Part shown: positions 43,524 through 56,050 of the stretch, piece by piece | Position numbering within the stretch: the stretch's first letter is position 1 | Layout: each line of letters starts with the position of its first letter | From: Clusia tigrina | Taxonomy: Eukaryota > Arthropoda > Insecta > Diptera > Clusiidae | Direction of reading: 5' to 3' | Length of the DNA: 64,000 bases | Assembly (NCBI GenBank): GCA_920105625.2 | Contig: OV050030.1 | Coordinates: forward strand, 30,002,516-30,066,515 | Translations under genes and position numbers: made by a program | Notes under the pieces: model-generated | Databases searched by the model: none | What the model was told of the DNA's origin: nothing | What the model saw: the letters and a program-made list of their open reading frames with translations, nothing else

Positions 43524-44405
43524 ATGTCGTGTGCTACCGCAGCTGAAACAATCAAAAAGTAATTCGTTGAGAAGTGGGTGAATTGGAACTATGAAGCAAA
43601 AAAACGTAGATGACATTCCGTACCGCGGGAAAACGAGAGCAACGTCCACCCGACAGGATAAACTGGTTTTGAAACTGTTCGAGCGGAATTCCACTCTGCG
43701 GCTGCCGGACAAATATGTCAAAAAAGGAATTAAGATTGGTCTGAACACAATCAGGCAGCGTTTACATTAGGTAAAGGTAAAATTTCACTCTTCAACCTCG
43801 AAACCATTGCTTACGGTAGATCACATAAAACAACCGAAGGATCTGTGCTGGAGAAGAGTAATAGCGTTTGGTCGAATGTGGTGTTTACTGATAAAACGAC
43901 TATTTGGGTACGTGTTCCGTTGAAGCCTGGCTTACCAGCAATACAAAATTTAAACAAAGTAGCAATAAACACCCTTTAAAAGTTAATGTCTTAGAACGCG
44001 CTTTTGGGGCTTTGCAAAATTCGAATGCAGAATTCATGGTTGCTTACAAGCGCAGTCGTCTGAAATCATCCAAGAAGATTTTTAGTGGGTTCAAAAAAGG
44101 TGAGTTTGACAATAAGTCAATGATACAAAACAACAGGGTCATGTCTGCCGCGAGTGGAGGATCAAAATGGGGTCATCAGAATGGATTGGCCCTCACAATC
44201 TGCAGATGCTAACCTTTAAGAAATGTGTGCGCCATTAGGAAAGCAAGCTTACCAGAGAGCCTGTATATAATTTGAAGGAGCTTTGCTGACAATAAAAAAT
44301 ATGGCGTTCTCCATCCACGGAGAATCCTCTGAAAAACTATTTGAAATTATGCCAATAAGATGCGCAGCTATTCTCGACAGTGAAGGCGGTTTCAGAATGT
44401 ACTGA
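43524..44405 (+). pseudogene. Tc1-like transposase, uninterrupted remnant (unit 3)
   Basis: The only copy seen whole in the window and without the LINE: N-terminal SCATAAETIKK near 43530, frame breaks and stops in the DNA-binding part, the first Asp in VFTDKTTIWV near 43890, and the block SNKHPLKVNVLERAFG that in relatives continues into a conserved Trp-Gly region. It ends with the C-terminal segment before TGA at 44403. The unit-3 copy lacks 7 bp near 44046 that gives a stop in unit 1. About the size expected for a Tc1-like ORF but not translatable. Confidence 0.7.
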
Positions 44406-45409
44406 ATATGTGTACATGTATTATATACTTTGCAAGTTATCGTGGTTTCTCTCTTGTTGAATATACTATAACTCATAACAAAGCAAACACTAACTATAAA
44501 TATGTTTAAGTGCTAAAAAATTGTATTTAATTAAATTGTGTTGTGAATTTATTTGATTTAAAATGTTATTATTCAGACTGCGAACGTCATTCCCAAAACC
44601 AAAATCTATTCTTTCATTAAAGAAAGCGTTACCCCAACAACGACTTAAAAGAACGGATATCAAAAAGCTCGTTCTCCGATAACGTGGTTCATCTGAAGTG
44701 TTTATAAGTAGGCGAAACCCAAGATTCAATTCTCATTGTCTCTGATCTGAAGTAACCGGCTCACTCGTTCATCTCTACTTTTAACATAAAGTTTGCCTCG
44801 GTGGACACTGCTCTCAGAAATGATCGGCAGTTTTCATGTTTTGCAAATATTCATTATTACCTATAATTTCAAAGTTTGGGGGTTCTGTTTTGCTCATTCA
44901 AAAGCAATATTCGTGGCGGCCTAATAAAGTTCATTTTTGTTTCACACGTTCTTCGTATTTACAGATCAATTTTAATGCATTGTTTTCCTAGTATCTTAGG
45001 AATATGATAAAAAATATGTTACCAATTGTGCTCTGAAGAAAGATATACTCGTACATATAAGAGTATACTAATGATCGGAAAGCGTTCCTAATTTGGGAGT
45101 GATTCTCCATTAATAACCGGGTTTGATTACTTTATTATTTTTTATTTGAAATATGTATTCGTGAAGTCGTATGCCAGCACATACTTTTAATATGTCCTCA
45201 ACAGACAGGGTTCTTGGGGAAAAATCGGCAATAATGCACATAAAAGAGCTGAGACATGAACCTTGGAAAAATAAGAAAGCGGAACAAACTTTTATCTGCG
45301 TTATAATTTTATGGAGTCAATTTAGATGCATATAATTATGAGGCACTCAGCCTAGAAATCCTTTTGTTTGAATTAACTCTGGATGATTTCGTATATTGTA
45401 TGATATTTC
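44406..45409. other. Spacer, unit-3 copy of 567-1619
   Basis: Shorter by a ~40-bp loss near 44922. No gene recognised. Confidence 0.6.
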
Positions 45410-46350
45410 CGGACTTTGAAATTTATTGGGCCTTCCAGTATTTCAACCAAAAGACGGGGAACTTTTCATAGATAGCTAAAAAGAAAGTTTGAGATGAACA
45501 GATTAGCTTCTACCCAGATAGGACCTTCAACTACTCTTAAGGAAGAATATCAAAATATGAATCCTGATTTAGAAAAAATTTCATTTCATCAGCATCAGTG
45601 GTCAGTGTGTGTAGATTTAAAAATGGTAAATTTTTTATTAGTTCAGCAAAGCGGATACACTAAATAGCCTTGTTTTTTTGCCTGCAGAACTGTCGTGCCA
45701 AAAATGAACACTGGACCAGCCGTGGAGAATGAAAACGACTGTAGGAAAAGATTACATCGGTCATGAACTCGAGGAAAAGATAGCATCGGTCATATTAAAC
45801 TTGGACTTTTAAAAGGCTTCATAAAACGCTGGACAAAGGAGTTCAAAGACCCCTTTATTACCAAATTTCTGTTCACTTCCTTGGTACGCCCAACATTAAA
45901 ACACATTTGTCAATCATTTCCTGTTCTCAGTAGAGAAAAGTGAAAAGTAGGAACTTTTCAGGGGCCACAAATCCTTACTTTTATAAACAACGATGATTTC
46001 AAGAACCATATGAATCAAGTTGAATTCGATGCATGGACAAGCTTTATATCAGTTGTCAATTACATGGGAATCACATAGCTAAAGAATATTCCAAAATAGT
46101 AGACAAAATGCTCCAGAAATTCCAAAAAATAGAAGCTAATATGAGTGTCAAATTGCATTATTTGCTCAGTCATTTAGATAAATTTTCTGATAACCTGGGT
46201 CATTATAGCGAAGAACAAGCGGAACCGCTTCAACCAGGACATCATGATTATGGAGGAAGGATATCAAAGCTATTGGGATGGCCATATGATGATGACTGCT
46301 GGAGCTTGCCGACTGACCGGAGCAAAGCACCAAAGAAAATCCCATATAAA
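45410..46350 (+). pseudogene. Decayed multicopy arthropod gene of unknown function (unit 3)
   Basis: Third copy of the fragment series seen at 1620 and 18635, with the same frameshifts. The longest open frame (46033-46449) contains KFQKIEANMSVKLHYLLSHL and GHYSEEQAEPLQPGH. Confidence 0.55.
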
Positions 46351-47287
46351 ACATTTTTCTTAATTCTTATTGATATGTTTTTGTTTTTTATGATTAATTT
46401 TATTATTCTTTGTAACATTTGCAGCACTTTGTTTGAAATCATTGAATAAATTTAAAATCAACCTTTATAAAAAGATTCTCCTCCTTAGGAAAATTTAATT
46501 TTCAGAATATATTTTTTGCCTTTATCTCAAAAAGTAGAGTCAATTCAACAAAAAATGTATTATTTTTGTATTCAGCAGACCAAAATGAGCGAAAATGCTC
46601 TAATAAATTCCATGCCGCAGATTTAGTGTTCCCCTGTGTAATAGAAGTTGAAAATGTCAGAAGTATGTAAAGTTTTATGGACCTGTCTTCTTTATTTATT
46701 ATTTTAGAACGAACAACAAGTAGTCATTCAGGTCTTGATCAGTAGTAGAAGCACAGAACAACAAGGGAACAAAGGGGAATAAGTGGATTAAGAGCGGAAG
46801 AGTAGGCCCCTGCGGATTCACAAAATACTTGGGTTGCCTTTAAGTGCAGTTGCCCTTTCAGTGTGCGGACTCCATTACACTTGTGCAAAAAATTCCGAAT
46901 TCCCAGAATTAGTACAGAAAACTTCCGTGGACTGGTGACGGAAATGGCACTTCCTAACTAATGTTGTGGCTACAGAACCTTCAACTGATTCCAATTTCAC
47001 TACAAGTAACTACACATGGAACTGATCAATATATATATACATATATTCCCATGTCCCCATTGTTCCCATGTTCGGTCGACATTCGTTTTCCCCACAGCTT
47101 ATAGACTACCCTTAAGTAGATGGGCGTGATCGTTGACTAACAACATCCTTATTGGACTAAATATTTTTATCAACCTAACAATAATCCGCTCCACAATAAT
47201 TTTTATTACGATTTCTTAATCTAACTATTTTAGACTACTGTCGTTTAGTATCGTTCCAATTTTAGTATATGTTCTGCCGAAGTAAGA
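46351..47287. other. Spacer; unit 3 diverges from units 1 and 2 at about 46945
   Basis: Up to about 46945 the sequence follows 2561-3130 of unit 1 with more substitutions than elsewhere. From there to 47287 it is unique in the window, with a TA-rich run at 47028-47046. It replaces the segment that holds the LOA remnant in units 1 and 2. Confidence 0.5.
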
Positions 47288-48116
47288 AGCTAAAGCTCTT
47301 CAATCCACCACTATAAAGTCGAAGATGGTCAAGGACTGCAGAAAGGTGTTGCTATGCCGACATTACCTTCATCTGGATTCCCGGTCATAGGAACATTGAA
47401 GGAAATGAAAAAGCTGATGAGTTGGCGCGGACGTGGTCTTCTCTTACCGAATCTCTGGGGGTACCAATGCCGGTCCCCCTGGGGGTCGTGAGGAGAGACG
47501 CGTACCTGCAATGTCTTCGGCTGGCAAATAGAAGGTGGAGGTTACTAATATCTTGTAAAATCTCACGCGCGACATGGCCCTCAATGCGGATATAACACGC
47601 AAGTTAATTAACAGGGGTCGCACAGAAACGGCAAGGCTCCCGGCAGTTTACTCTGGGCACTGGTGCGTGTGCATTCATGCAGGAGAAGTATTACCTTACG
47701 GCGGTCCCGCGGGGGAAGGCTGCGATGGAGTTGGTTTTAGTGGGTAAGAATCCCACACTACTGGTGCCGGAATGTTACCAGTGACTTTTTGAAGATTTCC
47801 ACCTCCGTTGCATTATTGGAAAACCAAAAAAAAAATAAAATAAAAAAAGGGAGACTGTGTACTTAACCCAGAAAGAAACACTCTTCCATTACCTTTGCGA
47901 ATGTCCGGCCTTGGCAAAGGGAAGGTATAGGTTTATGGGGGCATACTTTCGTCCGAATAAATATACTATGTTACCTAAACTCTACGTGGTGGATTTAGGA
48001 TCTACCATAATTCCGTTTCTCGCTGAGGAAGTGGTATCAAAACGTCGCTACAGCGCTAATTATGAGACTTATATGGCAGATCCGTATCAACCACTGGAAC
48101 CAACCAACCAACCAAC
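47288..48116 (+). pseudogene. LOA-type LINE remnant, unit 3 only, with internal insertion
   Basis: Begins KALQSTTIKSKMVKDC, then in another frame HYADITFIWIPGHRNIEGNE, which is the RNase H His block, KADELART with the last Asp, and CLRLANRRWRLL. After the inserted module at about 47690-47862 the CCHC end resumes: YLTQKETLFHYLCECPAL, with SKRRYSANYETYMADPYQPL at the C-terminus, and the same AACC-repeat tail (48097-48116) as the LINE at 16145. It is therefore another member of that LINE family. Confidence 0.7.
47690..47862 (+). repeat. A-tailed retroelement 3' module inserted in LINE (copy 4 of 4)
   Basis: Contains GGTTTTAGTGGGTAAGAATCC and TTTGAAGATTTCCACCTCC and a 27-bp A-rich tail ending near 47850. 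It interrupts the LINE frame. A clean target-site duplication was not found (TACCTTAC left, TACTTAAC right are only similar). Confidence 0.6.
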
Positions 48117-48538
48117 TGTCATTTAGTCATTTCAGACCATAGTGGAATGTAAAAAACCAACTGAAATTTCCACAATTCCAACGCTACGGTAATATGAAGT
48201 TAATCCTAGATTAATCAACACGACAACAGCACATTATTCCAATGCAATCGAATAAGTATACATCTAATCCAAAGAAAAAAGCCCAGGGAGTAGAGAATAT
48301 TTAATGTAGAAGTTTCTGGAGTTCCTTATAAAACCTTTGCCAGCAATTCTTGTAATAGGTGTAGTAAAAAAATATCCGTCATTTGTCCAATAGATGGCTT
48401 TCGTAATCTGTATCTCGCGTTATGTAAGTGCGATCGGGTTACGCTAGATGGCGTTGGAAGGATAAGATTTCAAACTGAAAAACTTATCAGCTGGTTTTGT
48501 GATTTCTTGACTCAGTTTTGCCTGAGGGAGCGTCAAAA
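48117..48538. other. Spacer and mariner 5' flank
   Basis: From 48255 the sequence equals 5213 onward in unit 1 and about 26660 onward in unit 2. The first 140 bp are unique here. Confidence 0.5.
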
Positions 48539-49463
48539 ATGGACCCCAGCAAAGAGTGAAATACGCCATATTTTACAGTTTTTCTTCGATAGAGCCGAAT
48601 ATGCAAGGCAGGCGGCTAAAATGTGAATAGTGTTTATGGTCCTAATACTGTAACGGCCAATCGTGTGCAAATTTAGTTTCGTCGATTCCGTTCCGGTAAT
48701 TTTCATGTCGAAGATGCACCACGCTCTGGAAGGCCAATTGTCGAAAATGTCGATAAAATCATGGAAATCGTCGGATCCGACTGTTATGTAAGCACTGTTT
48801 CGAATGCCCAGGAGCTAAACATGGCACAAAAATCCGTTTGGTACCACTTGAATAAGGCTGGATACAAATAGAAGCTCGATGTATGCGTGCCACACGGGAT
48901 AGCGCAAAAAACCTCATGGACAGGATCGCTGCGGAATCGCAACAAAATCGACCCATTTCTGAAGCGGATATTGACTGGTGTTGAAAAGTGGGTCACTTAG
49001 GACTTGTGTTTGGTAGGGTTGGCACGGAATCATCTACTATGAGCTGCTCCGCTCCGTCCAAACTGTTAATTCGGACCTGTGCTGTCAACAATTGGACCGT
49101 CTGAAGAAAGCAATCGCCCAGAATCGGCCAGCTTCTGCCAATAGGAGAGGAATTGTGACCCATCAGGATAACGCCAGGCCACATATATCGATAGTGACTC
49201 GCCAGAAGCTTAGGGAGCTTGGTTGGGAGGTTATTATGCATCCATCTTATAGTCCAGACCTGACGTGAAGTGATTAGCACCTGTTCCTGTCTATGACGAA
49301 TATTTTGCTGGTGAATCATTCGCCTCAAGCGTATGAAGCTTGTTAAAATCGACTGTCCTAGTTTTTACCAATAAGGAGCAGGGTTTCTGTGAGAGAGGCG
49401 TAATGAAATTACCTTCAAAATAGCAACGGGTTATCGAACAAAACGGTGCATATTTGACCTAAA
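48539..49463 (+). pseudogene. mariner transposase remnant (unit 3)
   Basis: Same length and nearly same lesions as 26958-27882 (including the ~80-bp loss after the first Asp block). Here the first-Asp block reads ILTGVEKWVT, with Asp changed to Val, as also in the unit-1 copy. Confidence 0.8.
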
Positions 49464-49513
49464 TTGGACCATTCGAACTATGTTAAATAAAGCCTTCAAT
49501 TTCATTAAAAACG

Positions 49514-50586
49514 AGTAAAGAAGTCTGAAGTCGGGTTAGACCGACTACGAAATGCCCTTTACCTTTTCTTGTCCGTGCGAGTTCCACAATGGGGATGTTT
49601 TCTTCATAAATCATCATTAGGAGCGCATTTACAATAATTGTTGGTAGGGTACCTTGAAATGATTATATCGACCCCAATTCTTGTATATGGCATTATAGGG
49701 TCCATATACATACTAATATATCCAAAAATATTAAATAGGTCGCAAGTTATAAAAATATGTCAATAGTGGGCCCATTTTTTGTGTGGTATTTAAAGTTAGT
49801 GCCCGCAACCTTCCTGTGAAATTTCGTTGATAAATATTTAATAGGAACACAGTAATGATTTTTGGCTAATTGTGGGCGTGGCAGTTCTAGTATGATCTCC
49901 ATATTCTGCACACACACTATTATGGACCCCATGTATATTTCTGCAAATTTTTATTCCGCTGGCATCAATACGAGCATAGGTAGGCTAATTTTAATTTTAG
50001 ACCCGAAAGTTCCCTATATCAAAAGTGGGCGTGTCTTTTCTCTCATCAGCCCCATTTGTTGCAGATAGCTTTGTAATGTCCACATATTCCTTTCCGTAAA
50101 ATTTCGTCCGTAAATCTCCACCAGATCTGAAGTTATTAATATTTGTTAATTGTGGGCGTGGCAGTTAATATATACCGCCCACTCTTTGCACAGTGTTTAG
50201 TGGGACCCACATCTCCATAACTGCCAAATAACATCAAGATTCCGGCAATTGGACCGAATGTATAGTCATTTTAAAAAAGGTGAAAAAAGTTCCTTATATG
50301 GGAGGTAGGCGTGGTCTTTGTCCAAATCGGCCCATATAGCAAACTGGTTCTGTATCTTTGTCCAGACTACACTTTTGCAAAATTTCATTAAGATAGCTCT
50401 AACGGTGTAGAAAAAAATTGGCCACAGACGGACAGACGGACGGACAAAATAAAAATTGCTTAGAAAGTGATTCTGATCATATCTGTATACATAAGTCCAT
50501 ACCTAGCACGCCTCCTTCTTGAACCCCTCTCAAAAGCACAAAGTTAGTATACCCTATTGATCTTTTTTAAAGGTAAAGGGTATAAA
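49514..50586. mobile_element. 1.07-kb dispersed repeat inserted in unit 3 only
   Basis: Unit 1 and unit 2 run straight across this point. The insert starts CGAGTAAAGAAGTCTGAAGT, has a perfect hairpin AGTCGG-GTTAGA-CCGACT near 49534-49551, CCCTTTACC near 49556 and its reverse complement GGTAAAGGG near the right end (50572), and TAAAAA on both sides as a possible target duplication. Inside are several GTGGGCGTGGCAGT motifs and a CAGACGGACAGACGGACGGAC run. Such sequence is common in fly genomes; its class is not clear from here. No coding capacity. Confidence 0.7.
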
Positions 50587-50963
50587 AATGGATTTCTTTT
50601 TACTGAACTCCATCGAGTCACAAGCAAAAAAATATATATAATGATCTTTCAATCCAGTATTCTGACGTATATAACTCTCTTCAGAATTCGATCACCGGAT
50701 TGTGCAAAATTGGTCACATTAGCTCAGTGCAATTGAGTTAACTAAACGAATCCGAAGTATTTCAGTCCTTTGTGTAACTCCGGAAAATGGCTTGAATGGA
50801 CAGTACTCAAAATGGCATTAGAAGACAAATGCCAAAATTTTTCTTAGTGTATTCCGAGCTTACAACTGAATAACGCTTTACGCCACGACATTCATTCAAT
50901 TTCAAAATGAGAGAGTAATATTTTGGGAAAAGAGAGGGTAAAGTGGAGAGTGCGGGCAAAGAA
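50587..50963. other. Shared non-coding block left of inverted segment
   Basis: Matches 27940-28315. Holds the first 17-bp direct repeat copy at 50867-50883. Confidence 0.6.
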
Positions 50964-51509
50964 CATACAAGAATAGACAGTTAATTTGAATGGATTTGTG
51001 CGAGCTCTGCTACTGAGAGGAGTTTTTAAAATTGATGTATGTAGTGTTAAAAATGCAGTGCACCCCCCTTAACTCTTCTTTCGACATTCCTCTTAACTTC
51101 TCAAAATAACTGAAAACATACAATTTCTTTGATAATTTCTCATTATCAATGAACCCTCAAGATCCACAAGTCGAAATATTTCAGTTGCGTTTAAGTAAAA
51201 AAATTAATTCGACAAAATAAAAAATTGTTTTCGTCGCTATTAAAGAAGGAAATACTACCTCTGTTTAATTAAGGGCATAAATCCGTTAACTTAATTCGTT
51301 AAGGTGCATTTTTGACCTATTTTGAAGATTTTTCTGAGACTATTGAAACTGTTGTTATTTGTGAGAATACTGTAAAAACGTTGAATTCTCTTTTGACCGT
51401 CAATTTCTTAATTTTTGTCTCCTTCTGTTCCGAATTCTAATATTTTTACTGTCCCCTGTGTCCCACTTTCATTCGTTCATGGCCATGCATATTTAGCCAC
51501 GCTTGGGGT
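50964..51509. other. Spacer inside inverted block, no gene recognised
   Basis: Reverse complement of about 31980-32525. Confidence 0.5.
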
Positions 51510-51775
51510 AATACCGGGTCGGCGTCTCAGTCGGCGTCGCAGCCTCTGTCAGCGTCTCTGTAGGCGTCTCAGGCGCTGTTGCTGTAGATTGGGGGGTCTG
51601 CTGCCTTCTCTATGCCGATATCCGCTGTCGATTGGGGAAGTCTCCTTCCTTCTCTATGCCTATATCTACCCCTACCTGCCTCAACCTGCTTCTCAGCCGG
51701 CGTCGCAGCCTCTGTCAGCGTCTCTGTAGGCGTCTCAGTCGCTGTCTATTGGGGGGTCTGCTGCCCCCATTTAAT
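51510..51775. repeat. GC-rich minisatellite-like direct repeat (unit 3)
   Basis: Reverse complement of 31718-31975; same two ~80-bp copies. Confidence 0.75.
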
Positions 51776-52283
51776 ATAAATGAATTTTCATTAATTATTT
51801 TAATTATTAGTAGTATAATATTATGTCAAAAAACCAAATAATTATTATTCTACATCTTATGATTACTATTGTGCGTTTACAGTGAACAGAAGTGTAAATG
51901 GAAAGCAATTGGATCAGATTTTGTATTAAGAATAGTTATAATTTATGAAAAGAACTTGTTAACATTTAAGTTTTATATTCCAAATTAAATAACACAATTT
52001 TTTTTGATTTTTTATAACCTTTTCTTTTTAGAAGTTTCGCAGTTCTTTTTAAAATACAAATGAAGTGACCCCCTAAAAGTTTAATTTAAACGTAGCCCTG
52101 TTTCTTCTGATTTTTTTCTCCGAATATTTGCTATTTTAGACATCACCCCAGCAGGGAAACCAACTAGTTAAAGTAATAGTAAAACTCAGATTATATGTAA
52201 AATTCATATATACATAAAATAATAATGTGTACTCGACATGTAAAATACGAGTAAAACTCATAATTATATGTAAAATTCATATA
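51776..52283. other. Spacer next to Tigger, no gene recognised
   Basis: Reverse complement of about 31195-31717. Confidence 0.5.
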
Positions 52284-54653
52284 CACCTATCCCCCGATTT
52301 ACACGGTACTTGTTTTACGCGTTTTCGCTTTTACACGGTTTTCCAAATAAGTTTTTTTTTTGTTTTTATCGCACTCTACTAAATGCTACTGTGTTTGAAC
52401 ACGTGCGCTGTGTACACATCTCACGGGGAATCCCGAGCTTATGTGCTGACTTGCTGCAAATGCACACTGTGTCTGTATTTCTTCGCATAAAATTAAAGTT
52501 TTATCTACGGAAAATTGTATTTGAGTGAAAGTTTCACAGTTTCAGAAAGATTTAATTTTCCATATTCGTAAATTACAAGTGAGTGCATAATTTAGATTAT
52601 TATAAATTAACATAAATTTAAAAAAATTATAGGCTTATAATGTCGAAAGAAGTTAAAAGAAAAGTTACATATTTCTTTAGAAACTAAAATCGAAATTTTG
52701 GATTGCTTACGAAAGGGAGATAGAGTAGTAGATGTTGCAAAATCATATAGCATGAACGAAGCTACAATAAGAACTATTAGAACAAATGAAAACACAATTA
52801 GAAAGAGTGTTGCAGCTGGCAATACCACGAGTATGGGCAACCCATCATACACCAGAAATATCGCAATGGAAAAAATGGAGAAAGCGTTAATGCTTTGGAT
52901 AGAAGATCAAACACAAAAAAGAGTACCCATTGATACGGCCGCTATAACAAATAAAGCATTACGAATTTACGAAAAAATTGTAGAGCAATTACCATCTTCT
53001 TCTTCAACTGAAAAGAAGCCAAATTTTTTGGCAAGTCATGGCTAGTTTGAAAGATTTAAAATAAGACATTCTTTACACAGCTTAAAATGAAAAGGTGAAC
53101 TGGCTTCTGGCGACGTAGATGTAGCCGAAGAATATCCAGCAAATTTTGCAGAAATTATTAACGACAATTCATACACCCCTGATCAGGTTTTCAATGCTGA
53201 TGAGTCAGGGCTATTCTGGAAAAAAATGCCTGAAAGGACTTATGTCTCAATATTTTATAAATCGGCTAGTGGTCATAAAGCAGCAAAAGATCGCATAACA
53301 ATTCTTTTCTGTAGCAATGCTTCAAGAGATTATATTATGAAAACATTAGTGATGAACACATCAAAAATGCCCCGTGCCTTTAAAGGAGTAAACATCAATA
53401 ATCTTCCCGTTTATTGGAGGGCTAATAAGAAAGCGTGGGTTACTGCTGCAATGTTTACTGAATGGTTTCATGAATGTTTTATCCCAGATGCCAAAAAATA
53501 TTTAAGTTCAAAGGGATTGCCTTTTAAAGTGCTTTTGTTAATTGGCAATGCAGAACGTTGAAGTAAAATTTTTACCAAAAAATACAACTTCATTATTACA
53601 ACCATTGGACCAAGGCATAATTTCTACTTTTAAAGCTTTGTACATAAAACGAGCCTTTACATATATTTTGGAACAAATGGAGAACAATGAATCTTTAACA
53701 GTTATTAGTGCTTGGAAAAATTTTACAATTTTAGACTGTGTGAAGCATATCGCCTTATCATACACTGCGATTAAGCAAACAACGCTCAATAGCTGTTGGA
53801 AAAAATTGTGGCCAAATGTAGTCAAAAGTGAACATTCCATTTCAACGTTAAATGATGAATATTCGCAGATAGTACAGATGGCGCATTCATTGGGCGGAGA
53901 AGGTTTTGATGATTTTACTGATGATGATATCGCAGAGTTAATGGCTGATAAAGAACTAAGTGAGGATGATTTAGTTAACTTAGTTTGCGAAAGTGAGTCT
54001 GACAAATCTGATGAAGAGGAATTAGTACCAGTAACATTCACTCCTAAAGTCATCCGCGAAGGACTCGCATTGGGAAGAAAGCTGGGTAATCATTTTATAC
54101 AAAATGACACAAACGTTGAAAGGGCTTTACGATTCCAACGTGACATAAATCGCTGCTTGGCTCAATATGAAGAAGTTTACAAAGATCTTACAAAAAATGC
54201 GAAGCAATTGTTAATAACCGATTTTATTACCACCTCTCAGAATGTAAATATTTCTGCTTCAAACATCGAATCGGCACAAATAACTTCGAGTGATGAAAGT
54301 GAATTCCAACCTTCGATTCCGAAAAAAAGAATGAGAGTACATAATTTCTGATAGTGATGAAGGATAATAAAACACCTTTGGTTTTATTTTTTGTTCTTCT
54401 GTTTAATGTATTGTAATTAAATAAAAAAAACAGTGTTTCCGTAATATATTACATATTTTAACCTGTCAATGCATTTTATTTTTATTTCTGTGTACACCTA
54501 AAAATATTGAAAAAAATCACAACTGTTAAATAGCAAAATTATGCATTTTCTGCAAGCTTTTCGATTTACACGGTTTTGACTTGAAAATTTTTAATTTTCG
54601 ATTTACACGTTTTTCTCAGGAACGTATCTACCGTGTAAATCGGAGGATAGGTG
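52284..54653 (+). mobile_element. Tigger/pogo-type DNA transposon (unit 3)
   Basis: 2370 bp, TA target duplication on both sides (52282-52283, 54654-54655), inverted ends starting CACCTATCCCCCGATTTACA. Identical in length to the unit-2 copy, so it was carried by the duplication and not by independent transposition. Confidence 0.85.
52640..54351 (+). pseudogene. Tigger/pogo transposase, inactive (unit 3)
   Basis: Same broken structure as 29127-30838: frameshift after MSKEVKRKVTYF, stop after LASHG (53041-53043), stop near 53088, Gly in place of the second Asp at LLLIGNAER (about 53540), third Asp in LQPLDQGII. A few substitutions distinguish it (for example Cys for Arg in LDCLRKGD, Arg for Gly in VIREGLALG). 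The acidic C-terminus (DDFTDDDIAELMADKELSED) is a usual trait of Tigger proteins. Confidence 0.85.
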
Positions 54654-55162
54654 TATATGTATGTACATAATATAATAATGTGTACTCGACATTAATTCAG
54701 CATGTTAATTCATTGTGTCGCATTTCTAATTTTCTTTGCGAACATTTTGCGGATATTTTAAAACACGCGTTAACTTGAAGATTTATCTCTAAATTGAGGA
54801 ATTACAAAAAGTGCTTGAAATTATAAAAATAACTGTTTTTCTTCAAATTCCAATGTTTGTCTTTACTTCCTTTTTTATTAAATTGACAAGAAAGGAAAAA
54901 TTTAGTTTACAAGGCAATGAAGTGCCGCATAAGCCAGCAACTGGTTAACTTATAGATAAGTTTTGAACTAGTAAATTAACCACTTGATTTTTTTCTATTC
55001 AATTTAGTAGTATATTTTGAAGACTGGCTATAATTTTCACTACAGGGATTTGGAATATTTTTACAGCAAACACAATAAATTCACATACACTATACGTGTG
55101 ACCACAAAAAATGGTCGGAACGGTAAATAAATTTGGAGGGAATTGAATGTCTTTTCTTTGTC

Positions 55163-55649
55163 TTCTTTGGTGCGGGTATGTTACACAAGCAAAGTTATGG
55201 CCAAAAGAGCAGTGGGGCAAGGGGTATATTAGAGTAAGCTGATTGCTTTTTATTTTCTTTACATCAGGGACTCTCAAAAATGTGACGGCGAGTTCGTGCC
55301 CCACACGAATAAGATCGTGTTTCACACCGTTATCAAAGAAGAATAAGAAACGACCCTCAATTCCCTCCATTTTTATTTACCGTTTCGACCATTTTTTTGG
55401 TCACACGTAAAGTGTATGTGAATTTATTGTGTTTGGTGTAAAAAGATTCCATATCCCTGTAGTGAAAATTGTAGTAATTATATTGAGCTTATTGGAGACT
55501 CATAAATACATTCTGATATGTTTATATTACTTATTTCCATCCATTTAATCCATTATGATAAATAAAAAGTAGCACATCAATTCAGAACGTGTAACATATT
55601 AATCGTTTAATATATGATAAATAGATTTAGCGTTGAATAACGCTTTACA
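55163..55649. other. Spacer with second ~120-bp repeat copy
   Basis: Repeat copy at 55360-55476 is inverted relative to 55031-55147. A 123-codon minus-strand frame crosses the breakpoint and has no recognisable domain. Confidence 0.5.
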
Positions 55650-56050
55650 CTGATTGTCATCTCCGTTTATATAAATCCCAACCATTCGTTACAGGACTGT
55701 CAAATTTTTATTACTTCAAAACTCCTGGCATACACTAAAAACATACACCTTATTAGTCCAGAATTAAGTGAAGCGGGCTACGGGCAACTTCCAAAATTAT
55801 TGGTGGAGATTTTAATATAGATTTAACCAAACAAGAAAACAGCACTTTTATCTCTTTTATGAAAGACAGATTCTATTTGGATTTCGTAGTAACATTTCGC
55901 CAACAACACGATAAACATCCTGCCTTGACCTTGTGCTTAGCAGGTATATTTCCAACATAAATTCTCAACCATATATTACGTACTATTCATACCATAAAGC
56001 AATTTTAACAGCAATAAAATATAATGTATAAATTATTTAAAAATTTGTTT
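55650..56050 (+). pseudogene. Endonuclease/exonuclease/phosphatase-type fragment (unit 3)
   Basis: Copy of 33013-33420 with the same frameshift; GGDFNIDL present (Phe-Asn after Asp), same stop after SPTTR. Confidence 0.55.

Larger units (their letters stand above)
15734..43847 (+). repeat. Tandem duplication unit 2
   Basis: This is the longest unit, 28.1 kb, because it carries a private LINE insertion (16145-17408), a private copia element (19970-24505), the Tigger block and a Transib remnant. The same landmarks as unit 1 recur in the same order and orientation. It shares the expanded 19-bp minisatellite, the Transib insertion and the 34.4-36.0 kb spacer with unit 3, so units 2 and 3 look more recently related to each other than to unit 1 over most of their length. 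Confidence 0.85.
50964..55162. repeat. 4.2-kb block, inverted orientation relative to unit 2
   Basis: Reverse complement of 28316-32525 with about 1% or less visible divergence and a net 11-bp length difference. Flanks on both sides are collinear with unit 2. Confidence 0.85.

Noticed and set aside
54999..55370. 123-aa minus-strand frame
   Set aside because: It crosses the inversion breakpoint, so its second half is an accident of the rearrangement; the unit-2 version ends differently.
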